A DNA stretch of 64,000 nt. It comes from Xylocopa sonorina (Eukaryota; Arthropoda; Insecta; Hymenoptera; Apidae). Positions 23,957-35,638 of this stretch are shown here, in pieces. The notes below the pieces were generated by a model that worked only from the letters and a program-made list of their open reading frames with translations, was not told the DNA's origin and did no database searches. The first letter of the stretch is position 1. Each line of letters opens with the position of its first letter. Position numbers and translations under genes: made by a program. The stretch spans positions 2,232,001 through 2,296,000 of the forward strand of contig NC_135203.1 of assembly GCF_050948175.1 (NCBI RefSeq), written 5' to 3'.

Positions 23957-25073
23957 CTGTAATTTAAATAACAATATAACCTTTTACAAAAGTAAAAACT
24001 TCTTTGCACATACTTAGTTTCAGAAGCATGCTTTTATTTTTATTCACCACATGCGTACAACAAACGCATTCTTCGTACTGAAATTTTATAATAAACATAA
24101 ACATTTGTTTAAACATGTGGGAAAGTGCAAATGCACAATTAAATAATAATTTAATAATATCTATCATTATTTGTATATTTTATCTGTAAAAAGCAGAACG
24201 ATCAGCGAAATTTTTCTATAATAATAAAATTACTCGTATTCAACGAATAATGTGTAAAGTAAATAAAATACTGTATAAGAAAATATAGTAGTAAAGAAAC
24301 AGCAGTGAAATCATATGCGTAAAATACTGTACTTTACTACTTACTGAAAGTATGCGTAGCCCATATTCGTTGAAATATTTATATATTAATATACATTTAG
24401 ATAAATAGAAAGGCATATATCAACAAATATGTGTCAATGTGACACATTGTATACACAGAACTGGCATTAAGTAGCTGCCAACGTATTTGGTGAGTGTATG
24501 TGTTAACCTAGCCCAACCTAACTCGAGTAGAATGATGCACAATAAAGATAAGATCTTTATCATCGAGTTTTCTTTCTACTTAGTTAGGTACATACACATA
24601 CCATGAGAACTGCTGATAAAAGAGCAAATTCTTTTATCATACCATTGTTTAAATTTTAATTTAACATTTGAAAATACAATTAATTTTTCGAAAATTTAAA
24701 AAAAAATGTCTATTGTCCCGAATAATGGATAAAATTGTTGGTAAATTGAATAAGATCGATAAAAGTAAGCGAAAAAGCATACAAATATTATACATCCACA
24801 TGTTTTTTATCAAACCATTCTACAATTATTTAAATTCTCATTTTCCCTAATCCAAATACATGTCAGACATACTAGGCAAACGATAAATTAATTTGTTGTG
24901 TCTTTGTAACATATGGAATATTTCAATATATATATATATAAAATAGAAAAAAGCATATATCAAAAAATGTGTAAATAAGAAATAGTAATAGTACATAAAG
25001 ATAAGTATTTTATTTCTATTTAAGAATTGTAGGATTTATACGTATTTAATAAGTATTTACATATACAGGTAAA
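23957..25073. other. Upstream region of TMEM63
   Basis: AT-rich and without a convincing gene. At 24513-24536 lies AACCTAGCCCAACCTAAC, resembling the AACCTAAC-type sequence often seen near insect promoters, so the TMEM63 transcription start may be near 24.5 kb. A short minus-strand ATG frame just downstream of it (from about 24559) opens with a hydrophobic MIKILSLLCIILLEL, but I could not join it in phase to the first TMEM63 exon. A small palindrome TGTGTCAATGTGACACA lies at about 24431-24447. Confidence 0.45.
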
Positions 25074-25277
25074 TACCCAGACAGTACAGCGTGTCGCACG
25101 GCGATGGCATGTTGTAGATGCGTGGCAGCACCTTGTTAGCACAGTGTCGCCTCCAGCTCCCATAGTGGCACAACATTGGGGTGACATATGTGTCACGTTG
25201 GTGCTGCGATCGTGCTGACAATTGTCTACGGTGGTAACACAGTGTCGGTTTTATACCAACACTGTTTTGTCTGGGTA
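25074..25277. mobile_element. MITE, copy 1
   Basis: About 204 bp with 10-bp perfect terminal repeats TACCCAGACA / TGTCTGGGTA, and AAAT repeated on both sides (possible target duplication). GC-rich compared with its surroundings. The interior shares the block TTAGCACAGTGTCGCC...CAGCTCCCATAGTGGCACAA with a second copy at 29037-29300. No coding capacity. Superfamily not assigned. Confidence 0.75.
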
Positions 25278-25923
25278 AATAGGTAATATATACAAGGCAT
25301 TAAAAAAAAAAAGTAATTCAATATTTATATGGTACATAGAACACACTGTATTGTATAAAAAGGTCTTAGTAAATATAGGTCAAAAACCATTTCTTAGATA
25401 CAAACATTTTTGTTTGTTAGTATCACGATTAACTTACTTGCTTCATAAACTGCATTCTGAATGTCTTCGTACAAAATACTGACAGTTGATTTTATCCAAA
25501 GTTAGTCAGTTGTGTATCAGCTATTGTGGATCTTATTAGTATCACACAGTTGAAAAATATTGTACTGATAATATCAGCGTATTATTCTAATGAAGAAATG
25601 GCAGATATGTTATTTCTAATTGAAGAGTTTCAAAGAGGAAACAAGTTAATCATAATGTTAACAGACAAAAGTGTTTGCATCTCAGGAAAGATTGACCTTT
25701 CAACCTATATGCTTACTAAGGCTTTTTTAAATCGTTACAGTGTACCATATAAATATTGAATGTATAAAGAAAGATATACAGTTTTATATATATATACAAT
25801 TTAGTATAATAAGAATTGCTTACAATTTAGCTTTGAGCTTGTAATCATTTTCCTGTAGACACAATTTGATTTTGGATAATACCCAGCATTAATTTAAATA
25901 TATTGTAATATTTGTATTGATAT
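25278..25923. other. Intergenic, downstream of MCPH1
   Basis: Holds the MCPH1 3'UTR on the minus strand and a plus-strand open frame (25526-25759). Its segment YYSNEEMADMLFLIEEFQRGN faintly recalls the insect DUF4817 helix-turn-helix motif of transposon-derived proteins. The frame has no splice context and ends quickly. If the resemblance is real it is a decayed fragment. Confidence 0.4.
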
Positions 25924-28753
25924 CTATAATTGTTGGTATTGATTATATGGCTGTAATTCACCCGATGTAATGCAATCTAGGATCCAAGTTTCTCTTAAAC
26001 CTCCTGTACCAATACAAATTTTAGCTGTTTCTATATTCTCAGTAACATAGCCACCTGCAGCTTTTACAAGATCTTTTAATACATTGCAAGGTGGTGTTGT
26101 ACTTTTTTCTATGTATATATATCCACAAGCAGTGAATAATTCTGGAACATAAAATTTTCCAAAGAGTTGCCTGTCCTTACGATTTTCCTAAAAATTAAGT
26201 AGCATAACTTAATAATGCTGCACACTTAATAGTGCACACACAAGCATTTCAGTCTATAACTTTGTTAAATGATAGTGCCTTATTATAATTTATTATTTCG
26301 AAAGAAAATTTTACTTACTAACACTGCTTTTGAAAAATGTCTTAATTCATATTTTTCAGGATTTAACCATTTATTGTTTTCTAAAGATTCTAAAGCCCAT
26401 TGAAGGCTTACTAGCCAACAGCCTCGTATAATACCATGTAATAAATTTATAGTACGTACACCTGTTGTTACAACATGCGTAGTATTTTTTGTAATGCTAG
26501 ATTCCATCTTTGCAAAACCAAGAGCTTTAACAACACTTTTAACAAGATTCTTATCCCTATAATACAAAAGAACTTAAATATCATAAGCATCACATGATTA
26601 TTTAATTTCTGTGTAAAACAATATTGCAATTATACTAGAATATTTTGTTAAACATTTGTAACTTGTGACTTTATATAAAGTAAAAATTTTGCTTACTCGT
26701 TAGACAAGCCTGTTGTAACAATATTTAATCGCTGTATCTGTTTTTTCTTTGTAAATTGCGCAACAGATCCTTTCAAAGATTGGAAATCATTCGATGAACT
26801 TCTTTCTGAAACATAACCATCTGTTGTTTCCATTTGGCTAAATCTTTCGTTGCATTTGTTTAATCCTCTTAAAACGTCCTCATTGACAATTTTTTTAACA
26901 ACAATTTTTTTACTAATTATTTTTTTTGGTTTCCTTTGTTTTGGCTTATCGTAATCTTTGATGTTCTCTATCTCAAGACATTCTACAATTTTGTTAATTT
27001 TAATTCCTTTATTGCATTTATTTTTTCTCGTTTTCTTTTTATTTTCAAATACCTGGCAGGTAGGATGTAACTCTTTTTCTACCGGAGAAAATGATAATAA
27101 TTGTGAATTTTCATGCAGTGGTAATAATTTTTTTTTATTTCTTCTTTTATCGGGGACTGCTATAGAAAGTTTTATACTTTTATCCCTTTCTGTTTCCCTC
27201 TGACTTTTATCAGTATTAGCCGAATTAGATAAAGTCATTGAGCTATTTCCATTGTCATTACATGCATTATTGCGTATATTTTTTGATAGAACTGTTTCAC
27301 CTTGACACTGTGTCTCGTTTTCACTGTGTTTTTGCTGATTATTACAATTATTGTTCTCTGTATTACTTAAGTCAAAGATATCCTTTTGTTTCTCAAATAA
27401 GCTTGTATCTTGTGATATCATCGTAGACTTAAGGCTAATCCTATTATTATTTTTGTTCTGCAAACAATTTAAAGTATCTAACGATGTATTCATTTGCAAA
27501 GAAGTATGAGTACTATCAACACTTTCCATTATATTTGAATTTACTAATTGCATCTCTTCTGACCTACAATCAACATTTTCACGTTTATATTTATTTCTAT
27601 TACTTTTATTTTCATTTATTAGATCAACAGACATATTAACACGTAAAGAAGTTTGCACTGTATTGATACTATCAGTTTCAACCAATTCCGTGTCTTTATT
27701 AGCCCACTTTATTTTAGAATTTTCATATGAAACTTGATATGTATTGTTGGTAATCATTCGTGAGGATATTTTTACTGGAGAATCAGACTTGAAATTATGT
27801 TCTGGTACTTTCTGCATTGAAATATGTACAGACGCTGTATTTCCTATTGTATCCACACACTGTCGTGGTTTGTTGTTTGATCTACATTCTTCTTGAATAT
27901 TCTTTGCATACCTATCAGATTTATATAGATTTTCAAAGTATACTTCATCCTCTTTATCTGATATATTGTTATCTATCATTGTAGAAGAAGCAACTGGCGT
28001 TGCTGTAAAACTATTATTTTTGCTTACAGAACTATCTGTAATAGAAATAGATCTATCTTCACAAAAGATAGAATAATCATGTTTATGATTATTTGTCTCA
28101 TCGATACTATAAGGTACCTTGCTTCTTTTCGTTAATCTAACACAATCGTCATGATTTCTATTTGTCAATTGTTTTAAACACTGTTCAGAAGTATAACATT
28201 TTGAATTAACATTTTCCACTGTAGTATTTGCATTGTTCAAATGCTTTTTCTGTTTAAGCAATTGCTGTCTTCTCAATTTATGTTTTTCATTTACTTTGTT
28301 CGTCTGATTTTTGTATTTATCTAATAGTATCTCACAGCTAGGTTGATTTCGATTGCTTTCGATTGACAATTTGCTACTACCATTTGTAGTTTCGTCTAAA
28401 CATTTGGTTCTTTTAAGGCTTAGTGTTTTGTACATTTTAATGCATAGTTCACTTTGTTTATCGAATTCTTGCTTAGTTTTACTCTGAACAATGTTCTTTA
28501 ACAATTCATCATTTCTAGTCGACACTTTACCATCTCTGTCTATTCTTTCTAAAACTATGCTTACATTTTTCAATGGAATATTGTAAGGAACAGCATTATA
28601 TGTACTAGAATCTGTTAGCTCAAGTGAATTGTTGCCAGAATTTGTTACGTTTGAGACGCAACTTAAATTTACATTCAGTGAACTTCGTTGATGTTTAGGA
28701 CTACTAATGCGCTCCGACATCACACTCATCCTCTTATTTTTGTTTCTAATCAT
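25924..28753 (-). CDS. MCPH1: Microcephalin (MCPH1), BRCT-domain protein
   Basis: Three minus-strand exons in phase: 28753-26697, 26556-26319, 26187-25924, giving 852 aa. The first ~670 residues are a low-complexity, polar, Asn/Ser/Lys-rich region with basic patches (RKPKKIISKKIVVKKIV). The last ~175 residues form tandem BRCT domains. The first (from QIQRLNIVTTGLSNE) carries the RGCWLVSLQWALESLENNKW block diagnostic of microcephalin, with THVVTTG before it. The second runs LFGKFYVPELF...GGYVTENIE...WILDCITSGEL to the stop. Known role: binds phospho-H2AX and condensin II regulators; controls chromosome condensation and the DNA damage response. The vertebrate N-terminal BRCT1 is absent from this model; the large exon begins with its own ATG. 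Divergently oriented to RMC1. Confidence 0.88.
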
Positions 28754-29036
28754 TATGCTTCACATTCCTACTATTAATTACATCTAGATTATCAATTATT
28801 ATTAATTTAAAATGGAATTTAATTTGATATCAGTTGATTTCATTATTTATATATCAATTGATGATATCAATGTAAAGTAACAAATAACGATATCTTCAAT
28901 TATACACGATAATGTTAAATATTTAAATATATCACACGCAATAAGAGACATCAATTAATGAAATAATTTTCGTGAAACACATTCATGATTTGAGTACATT
29001 GAATGTCATTTACACGTCAGTATCACAAAATAAAAG

Positions 29037-29300
29037 TACCCAGGACAACACAGCAAATCACATGGTAACTTCGAAAAAGTACCATCTTAGCACGGTGTCG
29101 CCCCCCCCCCCCCCCCTCAGCTTCCATAATGGCACAATACTAACATCAGGACGACACGTGTATCAATGACGGTCATTCAAGAATTTTTTCAGCAGTAGGG
29201 TGTATCGTAAGGTGACGTTTTTCCAAACAAATTATTGATATGGCAACGGATGACAAAGTGTTAACGTAACACTGTGACAAAGTTGTGTTGTCGGGATGTA
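29037..29300. mobile_element. MITE, copy 2 (diverged)
   Basis: Begins TACCCAGGACAACAC and ends with the complement of TACATCCCGACAACAC, so the terminal repeats are imperfect. The interior matches copy 1 at 25074-25277 (TTAGCACGGTGTCGCC, CAGCTTCCATAATGGCACAA). The copies differ where this one has a 16-17 base poly-C tract (29100-29116). It lies in the MCPH1/RMC1 divergent promoter. Confidence 0.7.
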
Positions 29301-29607
29301 TATTTCAATAGTTTTATTGTAATTTATTGTATATTTTAGTAGTTTTCTTGCAATCTCTTGTATATTTCCTGCTTTGTGTGGAGGTTGTTGACTACGATAT
29401 TTTCTTCTAATTACTTTCACGTTGGATCGCTTTTATATAACAATTTTATTTAACAGCAACAAATCTTTAACAAATAAGGTAAACTGAAGTAGAAGCTTAA
29501 AGGCAAATTATGATATGTACTCTTTGATGGCGCAGAAATAAGTGAATAATAAATTTGAAAAACGTAGAAGTTTGAAAGACGTCGCAAACGAGAGTCTCTT
29601 TTTTTAT

Positions 29608-29890
29608 AGATGGCGTGAATTAATTTTGAAACAATTTCCTAACGAAAATGTACCTTCCGAGGAGCGGAAGTAGATTGCTGTGAATGTGTCTGCTGAGATG
29701 AGAAAGTCGGTAACGTCGGTAACGCCACAACTGAAGAACTACTAGCGCCATCTCTGCGGAAAGTACTGAAACTAATATCCGATCCGTTTCAGCGGTCCTT
29801 CAAGAGATGGCGCTAGCAGGTCTTAAGTAGTTTACTTCGCTGTCGATAATTATGTGCGACCAGTTTGAGCACTTTTCACAGAGATGGCAC
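29608..29890. promoter_or_regulatory. Cluster of four AGATGGC(GC) motifs (CTCF-core-like)
   Basis: Sites: AGATGGCG at 29608; AGAGATGGCGCTAG on the minus strand at 29742-29755; the same 14-mer on the plus strand at 29803-29816; AGATGGCACCAGG at 29882. The middle two form a perfect 14-bp inverted pair separated by 47 bp. The core AGATGGCGC fits the CTCF core consensus AGRKGGCGC reported for Drosophila and vertebrates. Binding is inferred, not shown. Confidence 0.5.
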
Positions 29891-30267
29891 CAGGGGTTCT
29901 AGAATATGGTCAACATTATCTATCTCACTCGTTCTTATAGCATCCTTCTCTCTCTTAGATTTGCTGTGTTGTTTTGTGTTAGGTTCTACGATCACGTAGA
30001 CTTTAGATTTTTTTTATGTATAAGTTTATCGAATAAGGGATAATTTTCTATTTTAAAGCATATCACTTGTTTTAACAGTTTATCATTTCTCTATTAACAA
30101 TCTATTGACATATTACTGTCCGTCATGCAGGCACTCCTTACTACAAGTCCCCCTCTGACGGCGGCTTCGCTCGTTCTCTGTATGTTTACGAGCCATCCTT
30201 TCAGTACAAGATTTGTCAGTGTTTAGAAAAGTTATTGGAAGATAATAATTTATTGTGTGATTGTACA

Positions 30268-33200
30268 ATGGAATCCGTGGATCAAGATTCTCACGATGAC
30301 TATTACTTGGAATTATCTCCTGATCCGATCAGGTTTCAATCGGTCAGTTGTCTGACAAATGTGTTTTTCGATGACTCGAAACAACAGGTTAGAAATTGTA
30401 TTTTCTTGTTTCCTCATTTGCTTAACACATTATTGACCGGCAATGTTACTTAGAATTTATCTCATGTTACCGGCTATTGTTTCGTAATTGAATGTGGAAG
30501 TGGAACAATAGAAATAAACTTTAATAAATTTTAATTAATATTTAACTTGTGATATTTCTTTTGGCTACAATGAACGATTGTAGCAATCATCTACTTGGAA
30601 TGGTACGCAATAGATTTTGCAAATATATCTGCTTTTTCTGACCCAAGGATGCAGATGCGAAACGAAAGCGCATCATAAGTTTACTCGTGAGTAATCAGCA
30701 ACGTTTGAGCATGAAGACACATTAACTTGTCAATGGTCAATAATGTGTTAATGGTAAAATTAGAATTGCGTATAACATGGAATGCTTGCTTGGAATTTAG
30801 GTATTCGCTGTTAGATCTGGAGGTGTAACAGGAGTCTTAGTTAAAGGACCAACTGAAAATATTAATTTTCGAATGGAAGATAAGGGTCCAGTAATTTCCA
30901 TTAAATTTTCACCAGACATGAATATATTGGCGATACAACATAACAATTCTTCGGTCGAATTTATCAATTATTCTCCGGTTATTGGATTAGATAATATAGA
31001 ATATTCTCAGTCGTGTAAAGGGAAAAATGCCACTATATTGGGATTTGTTTGGACACATGGAAATGAAATATTGCTTGTTACGGATTACGGAGTTGAATTG
31101 TTTCAAGTAAAAAAGGAAAAACTTTAAACAAATATTGATGATCAGTGTTTGTAATTTACATATATTCATACGTATTATTTTATTTATATTTTAGGTAAAT
31201 CCTGAAAAACGGAATGTCAGGATTGTGAAATGTTTAAGTTTAGGTGTTAATTGGTTTATATTTTGTCCACAAAGTTATTTAGTATTATTATCATCTGGCA
31301 CTGTAGGAAATCAAATGCAGACGTTGCATGTAACACCTGGCAATCTTCATAAATTACCAAAATTTGAAGGTAAGATAAGGCAAGGCATTTAAAGATTTGG
31401 CAAATACCAAAAAATGTGCAACGATTATGATTAAGGTCCATGATACAATTGCTTCAGTGGAAGCTGGTACAACGAAACCAGGCAAATTAGCTGTTTATGA
31501 GAGAGATGTAGCATTGGGAGTTTTATATGGAACACCTTGTATTATATTGCTACGTCATCAACCAAGTATCAATCGTTCAACAGGGAGAGCTTCTGTAAAT
31601 GTATATACTGTACATAAGTATGCATTCTCGCAGATACTATTACATATATAAATGAGCCAATCTCATACACATTTATTTACTGCTTAATATTTTATACTTT
31701 TTTGGTACTTTCAACAAGTAGAATGACAACCATAAAAAAAAGTCATATCTTAAAACTCGATGTTAGTGGCAAATTTGCTATTAATGTTGTAGATAATCTT
31801 ATTATCGTTCATCACCAAACTACAAAAGTAAGTAAAGTATTGTGCATAGTAAAGTGTGCACGAATGAACAAGGAAACAAATTTTTCAAATGATAGTAATA
31901 ATGGTGACAGTATTAATAACTGTTCGCCATTGTAGCATTTCAAACGCACTTAAAATCTTTTCAGACTTCAATGATTTTTGATATTATGTTATCTGGTGTT
32001 AGTGATGGTACTGTAATGCATCACACCAGTGTGGCACCGGCAAAGCCGATCAAACCATACAGTTTAAAAATTCCAGGAGCAACATTGTCAAATGAGACAT
32101 ATCAACCATGTCAACTGTGTATCCTTGATTAGAACAAAACATAAGCACTAAATATTATAAAATATTTTTCATTGTTTATTTCCCTTAATATTTGATATTC
32201 GTACAGATTCTCCAAATTGGGTTGTTTTTCAGCCGAATATAATAATCGATGCAAAATTAGGTTGCCTCTGGTAGGTACAGTTGTTTTGTCAAATGAGCCT
32301 GTCATTTTTCTCATCTACACAACATACATATAGTAAAATGAAATTTAGAAAATTGGTTTTATAATAATACTCATATAATAATACGTTCAACTATTTTATA
32401 CATATGTATAGACGATATATACGTACAGGTACATTGAACTGAAATTGGAGGCATTGACAAAACTCGTTACAGATAAAGTGTTATTAGTCGAGTTTTTAAT
32501 GCAACGAACGAATGCGAAACAAATTTTGATACAAGTGTTACAAAATTTTATGACACAATTGCCTGTTAGTCTAATGGATATGCCAATTATATTTGATAAA
32601 CTGAATTCTGTATATCGAAATTATTTAGAAGGAGAAATGCAAAATCAGGTAATCGTATAATTTTGTTTTTTGTTCGTTGATTTACTTAGTATATTAACGC
32701 ATTAATTTTCATTGTTTACAAAATGGTTGTTCAGATCGGTACCCCAGTGCAAAATAACATAAAAAACACAAGTACGACGGTAGACAATTACAAGTACAAA
32801 TTGTTATTAGATCAAAGTGATATGTACAGTTATATACTATCGAAATTTTCTGAAAACACCATTGAACCGAAAATGATCGTATGGGTTCTTCTGGAATATA
32901 TCAGGTATTTCTCTCTTTCTCTAGCATTCTTTCTTTTCCGTTATAATGTGTTTTCCCCTATAAAGTGGTAGAAAAATAAAGAAAGAATTTGTGCACACTT
33001 CGTTACAGTATGCAACGAATGAAAAAATAATTATAATATTAATGGTCACATTTTATATACATCTTTATTTTAGATCACTAGCAGAACATGGAATACCTGT
33101 GCAGCATTATTTATATGAGCTGGTTATTACAACGTTGGTTCAACGCAAAGCATATTATCAACTTCATCAATTATTACAGTATCACGTGGTTGCCGATTCG

Positions 33201-33805
33201 AAACCCCTGGCGTGCTTGTTGCTCTCTTTAGAAAATCTTTATTCAGCTGCTCATCAGCTCGCCTTGGATATGCTGAAACGATTAGGAAATGCTCATGAAG
33301 AAATAATCGAAGTTCTTTTATCGAAAGGGCATATTCTACCAGCGTTACGGTAAATAAATACATGTGTGACAATATACACACGTACGCGCGCGCATACACA
33401 CCCCTCCGAATTAATTTGCTTGTTTATCTTGATATACATTTATTTCATCGTTTTCTTCTATATATCCTGTTTTTTAATTTTAGTTACGTCCGATCCGTTG
33501 GAATGGTAGATCAGGTGTCCGATAGAAAATTTTTGGAAGCAGCGAAAGCAACCGAGGATGCAACGTTATTTTATTCGGTTTTCAAATTTTTCAAACAACG
33601 TAATTTGTATTTATACAACGCTACAGCCTCTACCAAAGGGGAACGATATCAGCCATACATTCAGCATTATAAGCATTTATTCGAAGGAACAGATAACAGT
33701 TGTAATTCAGATACCAATTCCAACGACACCGCGGTTTCTTCTGTTCTACGAGCGATAACGCAATTTGATTCTGTCGTAACATGGAACAACACCGAATATA
33801 TTTAA
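30268..33805 (+). CDS. RMC1: RMC1 (Mic1/C18orf8; Drosophila Bulli), subunit of the Mon1-Ccz1 complex
   Basis: Eleven exons in phase, 691 aa: 30268-30387, 30801-31106, 31195-31369, 31458-31617, 31719-31827, 31965-32118, 32207-32270, 32429-32648, 32735-32904, 33074-33349, 33484-33805. The first ATG gives MESVDQDSHDDYYLEL, matching the vertebrate N-terminus (DYYLEL). The N-terminal half is a beta-propeller-like region with VFAVRSGG.TGVLVKGP, GFVWTHGNEILLVTDYGVE and GKFAINVVDNLIIVHHQ. The C-terminal half is the helical Mic1 domain (LLDQSDMYSYILSKF, QHYLYELVITTLVQ, ADSKPLACLLLSLENLYSAA, RKFLEAAKATEDATLFYS). Known role: third subunit of the Rab7 guanine-nucleotide exchange factor in late endosome maturation and autophagy. 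Length agrees with human RMC1 (~657). Intron 1 is 413 bp and featureless. Confidence 0.96.
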
Positions 33806-35638
33806 AACTTATAACGTATTACAATTATAGAGGATTAGTTAGCTATCTTTATTTTATTCTCTATATATTTTCATTTGTAAAATATGTTTATATATTATCG
33901 TGTATATATCTATAGAATGTTCAGTCCTTATCTAGATAAATTTTAAACTATTATCCTAGAAACCGAAATAAGACGAAAATCAAGAATTAAGTAAATTATG
34001 TTCATTGTTTTGTTTCTTTGTTATATATTGTTTTATCACTTTATTGTTTAATTATAAAAATTTTGATTATTTCACTCGTTAGTTGCAAGTAGTTAAACAA
34101 AAAGAAAAAAATGGCTATAAGATGTCCTTGAAGCTCGATAAACTCTGTACTCTCTATAAATATTGGCTTGTCTCTATGTCAGATCAAGCTGCTAGTTTAA
34201 ATAAGCTCCTGGTCGTTGGCTTTGCAAATTATTGCGTATACATCTTTTCGCATAGACCAACATAACTTGTCAGACCTCTTATTCTTGAGTTTCGTTTTAT
34301 TTTCTCCTCCAGAACTATCTCTTAAAATTTGTCCCTAGAGTTCTCGGACATCTCTTACATAAATAACATATAATATGTACGTATATACACGTGTCCGCAT
34401 TTATAACTATATAAATATAATATTTGCAGTATATACTTTATAGCGTTTTGTGCAATCATAATCATGTTATTATTTCAAAAGTATACATGTGGTACTTACA
34501 CTTTGGTTTCGCAAATGACAATAAAATGATATAAAATATTTCACATTTTGCGTGTTGTTTACTCATAATCGTTACAGCGATATGTTAATACCAGGCAAGA
34601 TATGTGATTCATGATAAAAGTAAATAATGACTCGTCCGACACAACGGTGCTCGATATGTACAGTTAAATATATGTACGTATATATTTAAGAAGAAAACTA
34701 TTTCTTAAATTTATCCTTTGATGTTTGGCAAATGCAACAAGCTAGATCATACGAATATCGGAGGTAACTTTTTGCTACACGCTTCTCTCGCTTACACTAT
34801 ATAACGAGCCATTGCAATTAAGTATACGCGTTTTCAAACTTATGAAAAAATCTGTAACACCCGCACGTACAATTACGTGGTATTACAAATTTTAGATATA
34901 ATTGAACGGTAGATGAATATATTGATAATAAATAGTAACGTACAAAAATGGACGGACAGGATTGAAGGAAACAAAGTATGTCGAAATTAAAACTAAAAAA
35001 CATCGGATACTTTAATAGGATCAAATATATAGATAATAATAGCCGAAAGAAAGTGAAGAATGACTTTGGTTGGTCCAATTCTTATTCTTTTTAAAGAATG
35101 CGATACGAAAAAATTGAAAGAAAGCACATGGAATATATGGCGCAGTTTTGAAAATACGTTATCAAAACTGGAAATGACTTGGTCCTTCGTTTATCATTAA
35201 CACATATGGTTGAAATCGTTAAAATCTTTCATCAACACTTGTACTTTTGTGTTCCCATCCTATAAAGTGGTAATCGTACATACGTAAGTATAGGTGGCAT
35301 CGTGATATTTTCATGTCTTTGATCAGATTCATGCTCTGTTCGTTTAATCTGTCTGAAAAGTTTTTAATTCTTTCATAAAACACGATCGAAAGAACTGAAA
35401 CCAATTCAGAATAGTTGAACAAACATGATTCGAGCACAGTGCAGTACAGTAATTAGACGATCAAGTGCAAAAAGTGCAAATGATACAGAATGAGAGAAGG
35501 AGGAGAAGAAGAAGAAGAAGATAAACGGGAAAGAGAGTGAGTGAGTGAGTGGGTGAGTGAGTGTGAGAGAGAGAGAGAGGGGGGGGGGGGGGTGAGGGGG
35601 AGACAGGCAAAAGAAGAGATGGGATGGTAATAGCAGAA
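33806..35638. other. Convergent intergenic region between RMC1 and the Ras-like gene
   Basis: Contains both 3'UTRs. AT-rich on the left, with a purine microsatellite at the right (35494-35605). Small open frames here (34083-34265 plus; 34818-35078 and 35219-35437 minus) have no splice context or domain and were not accepted. Confidence 0.6.
35494..35605. repeat. Compound purine microsatellite (GAA)n-(GTGA)n-(GA)n-Gn
   Basis: Runs of GAAGAA, GTGAGTGA, GAGAGA and about 14 consecutive G, lying just beyond the Ras-like gene's stop codon (35639), i.e. in its 3'UTR. Such a G-run is also prone to assembly or read error. Confidence 0.95.

Larger units (their letters stand above)
28754..30267. promoter_or_regulatory. 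Divergent promoter region between MCPH1 (-) and RMC1 (+)
   Basis: 1.5 kb between opposing start codons. The left third is AT-rich, then a MITE copy (29037-29300), then a more balanced-composition stretch with four AGATGGC motifs (29608-29890) and a tandem GTCGGTAAC (29708-29724). RMC1's 5'UTR lies at the right end, where GGCGGCTTCGCTCG near 30160 is the most GC-rich patch. Confidence 0.6.
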
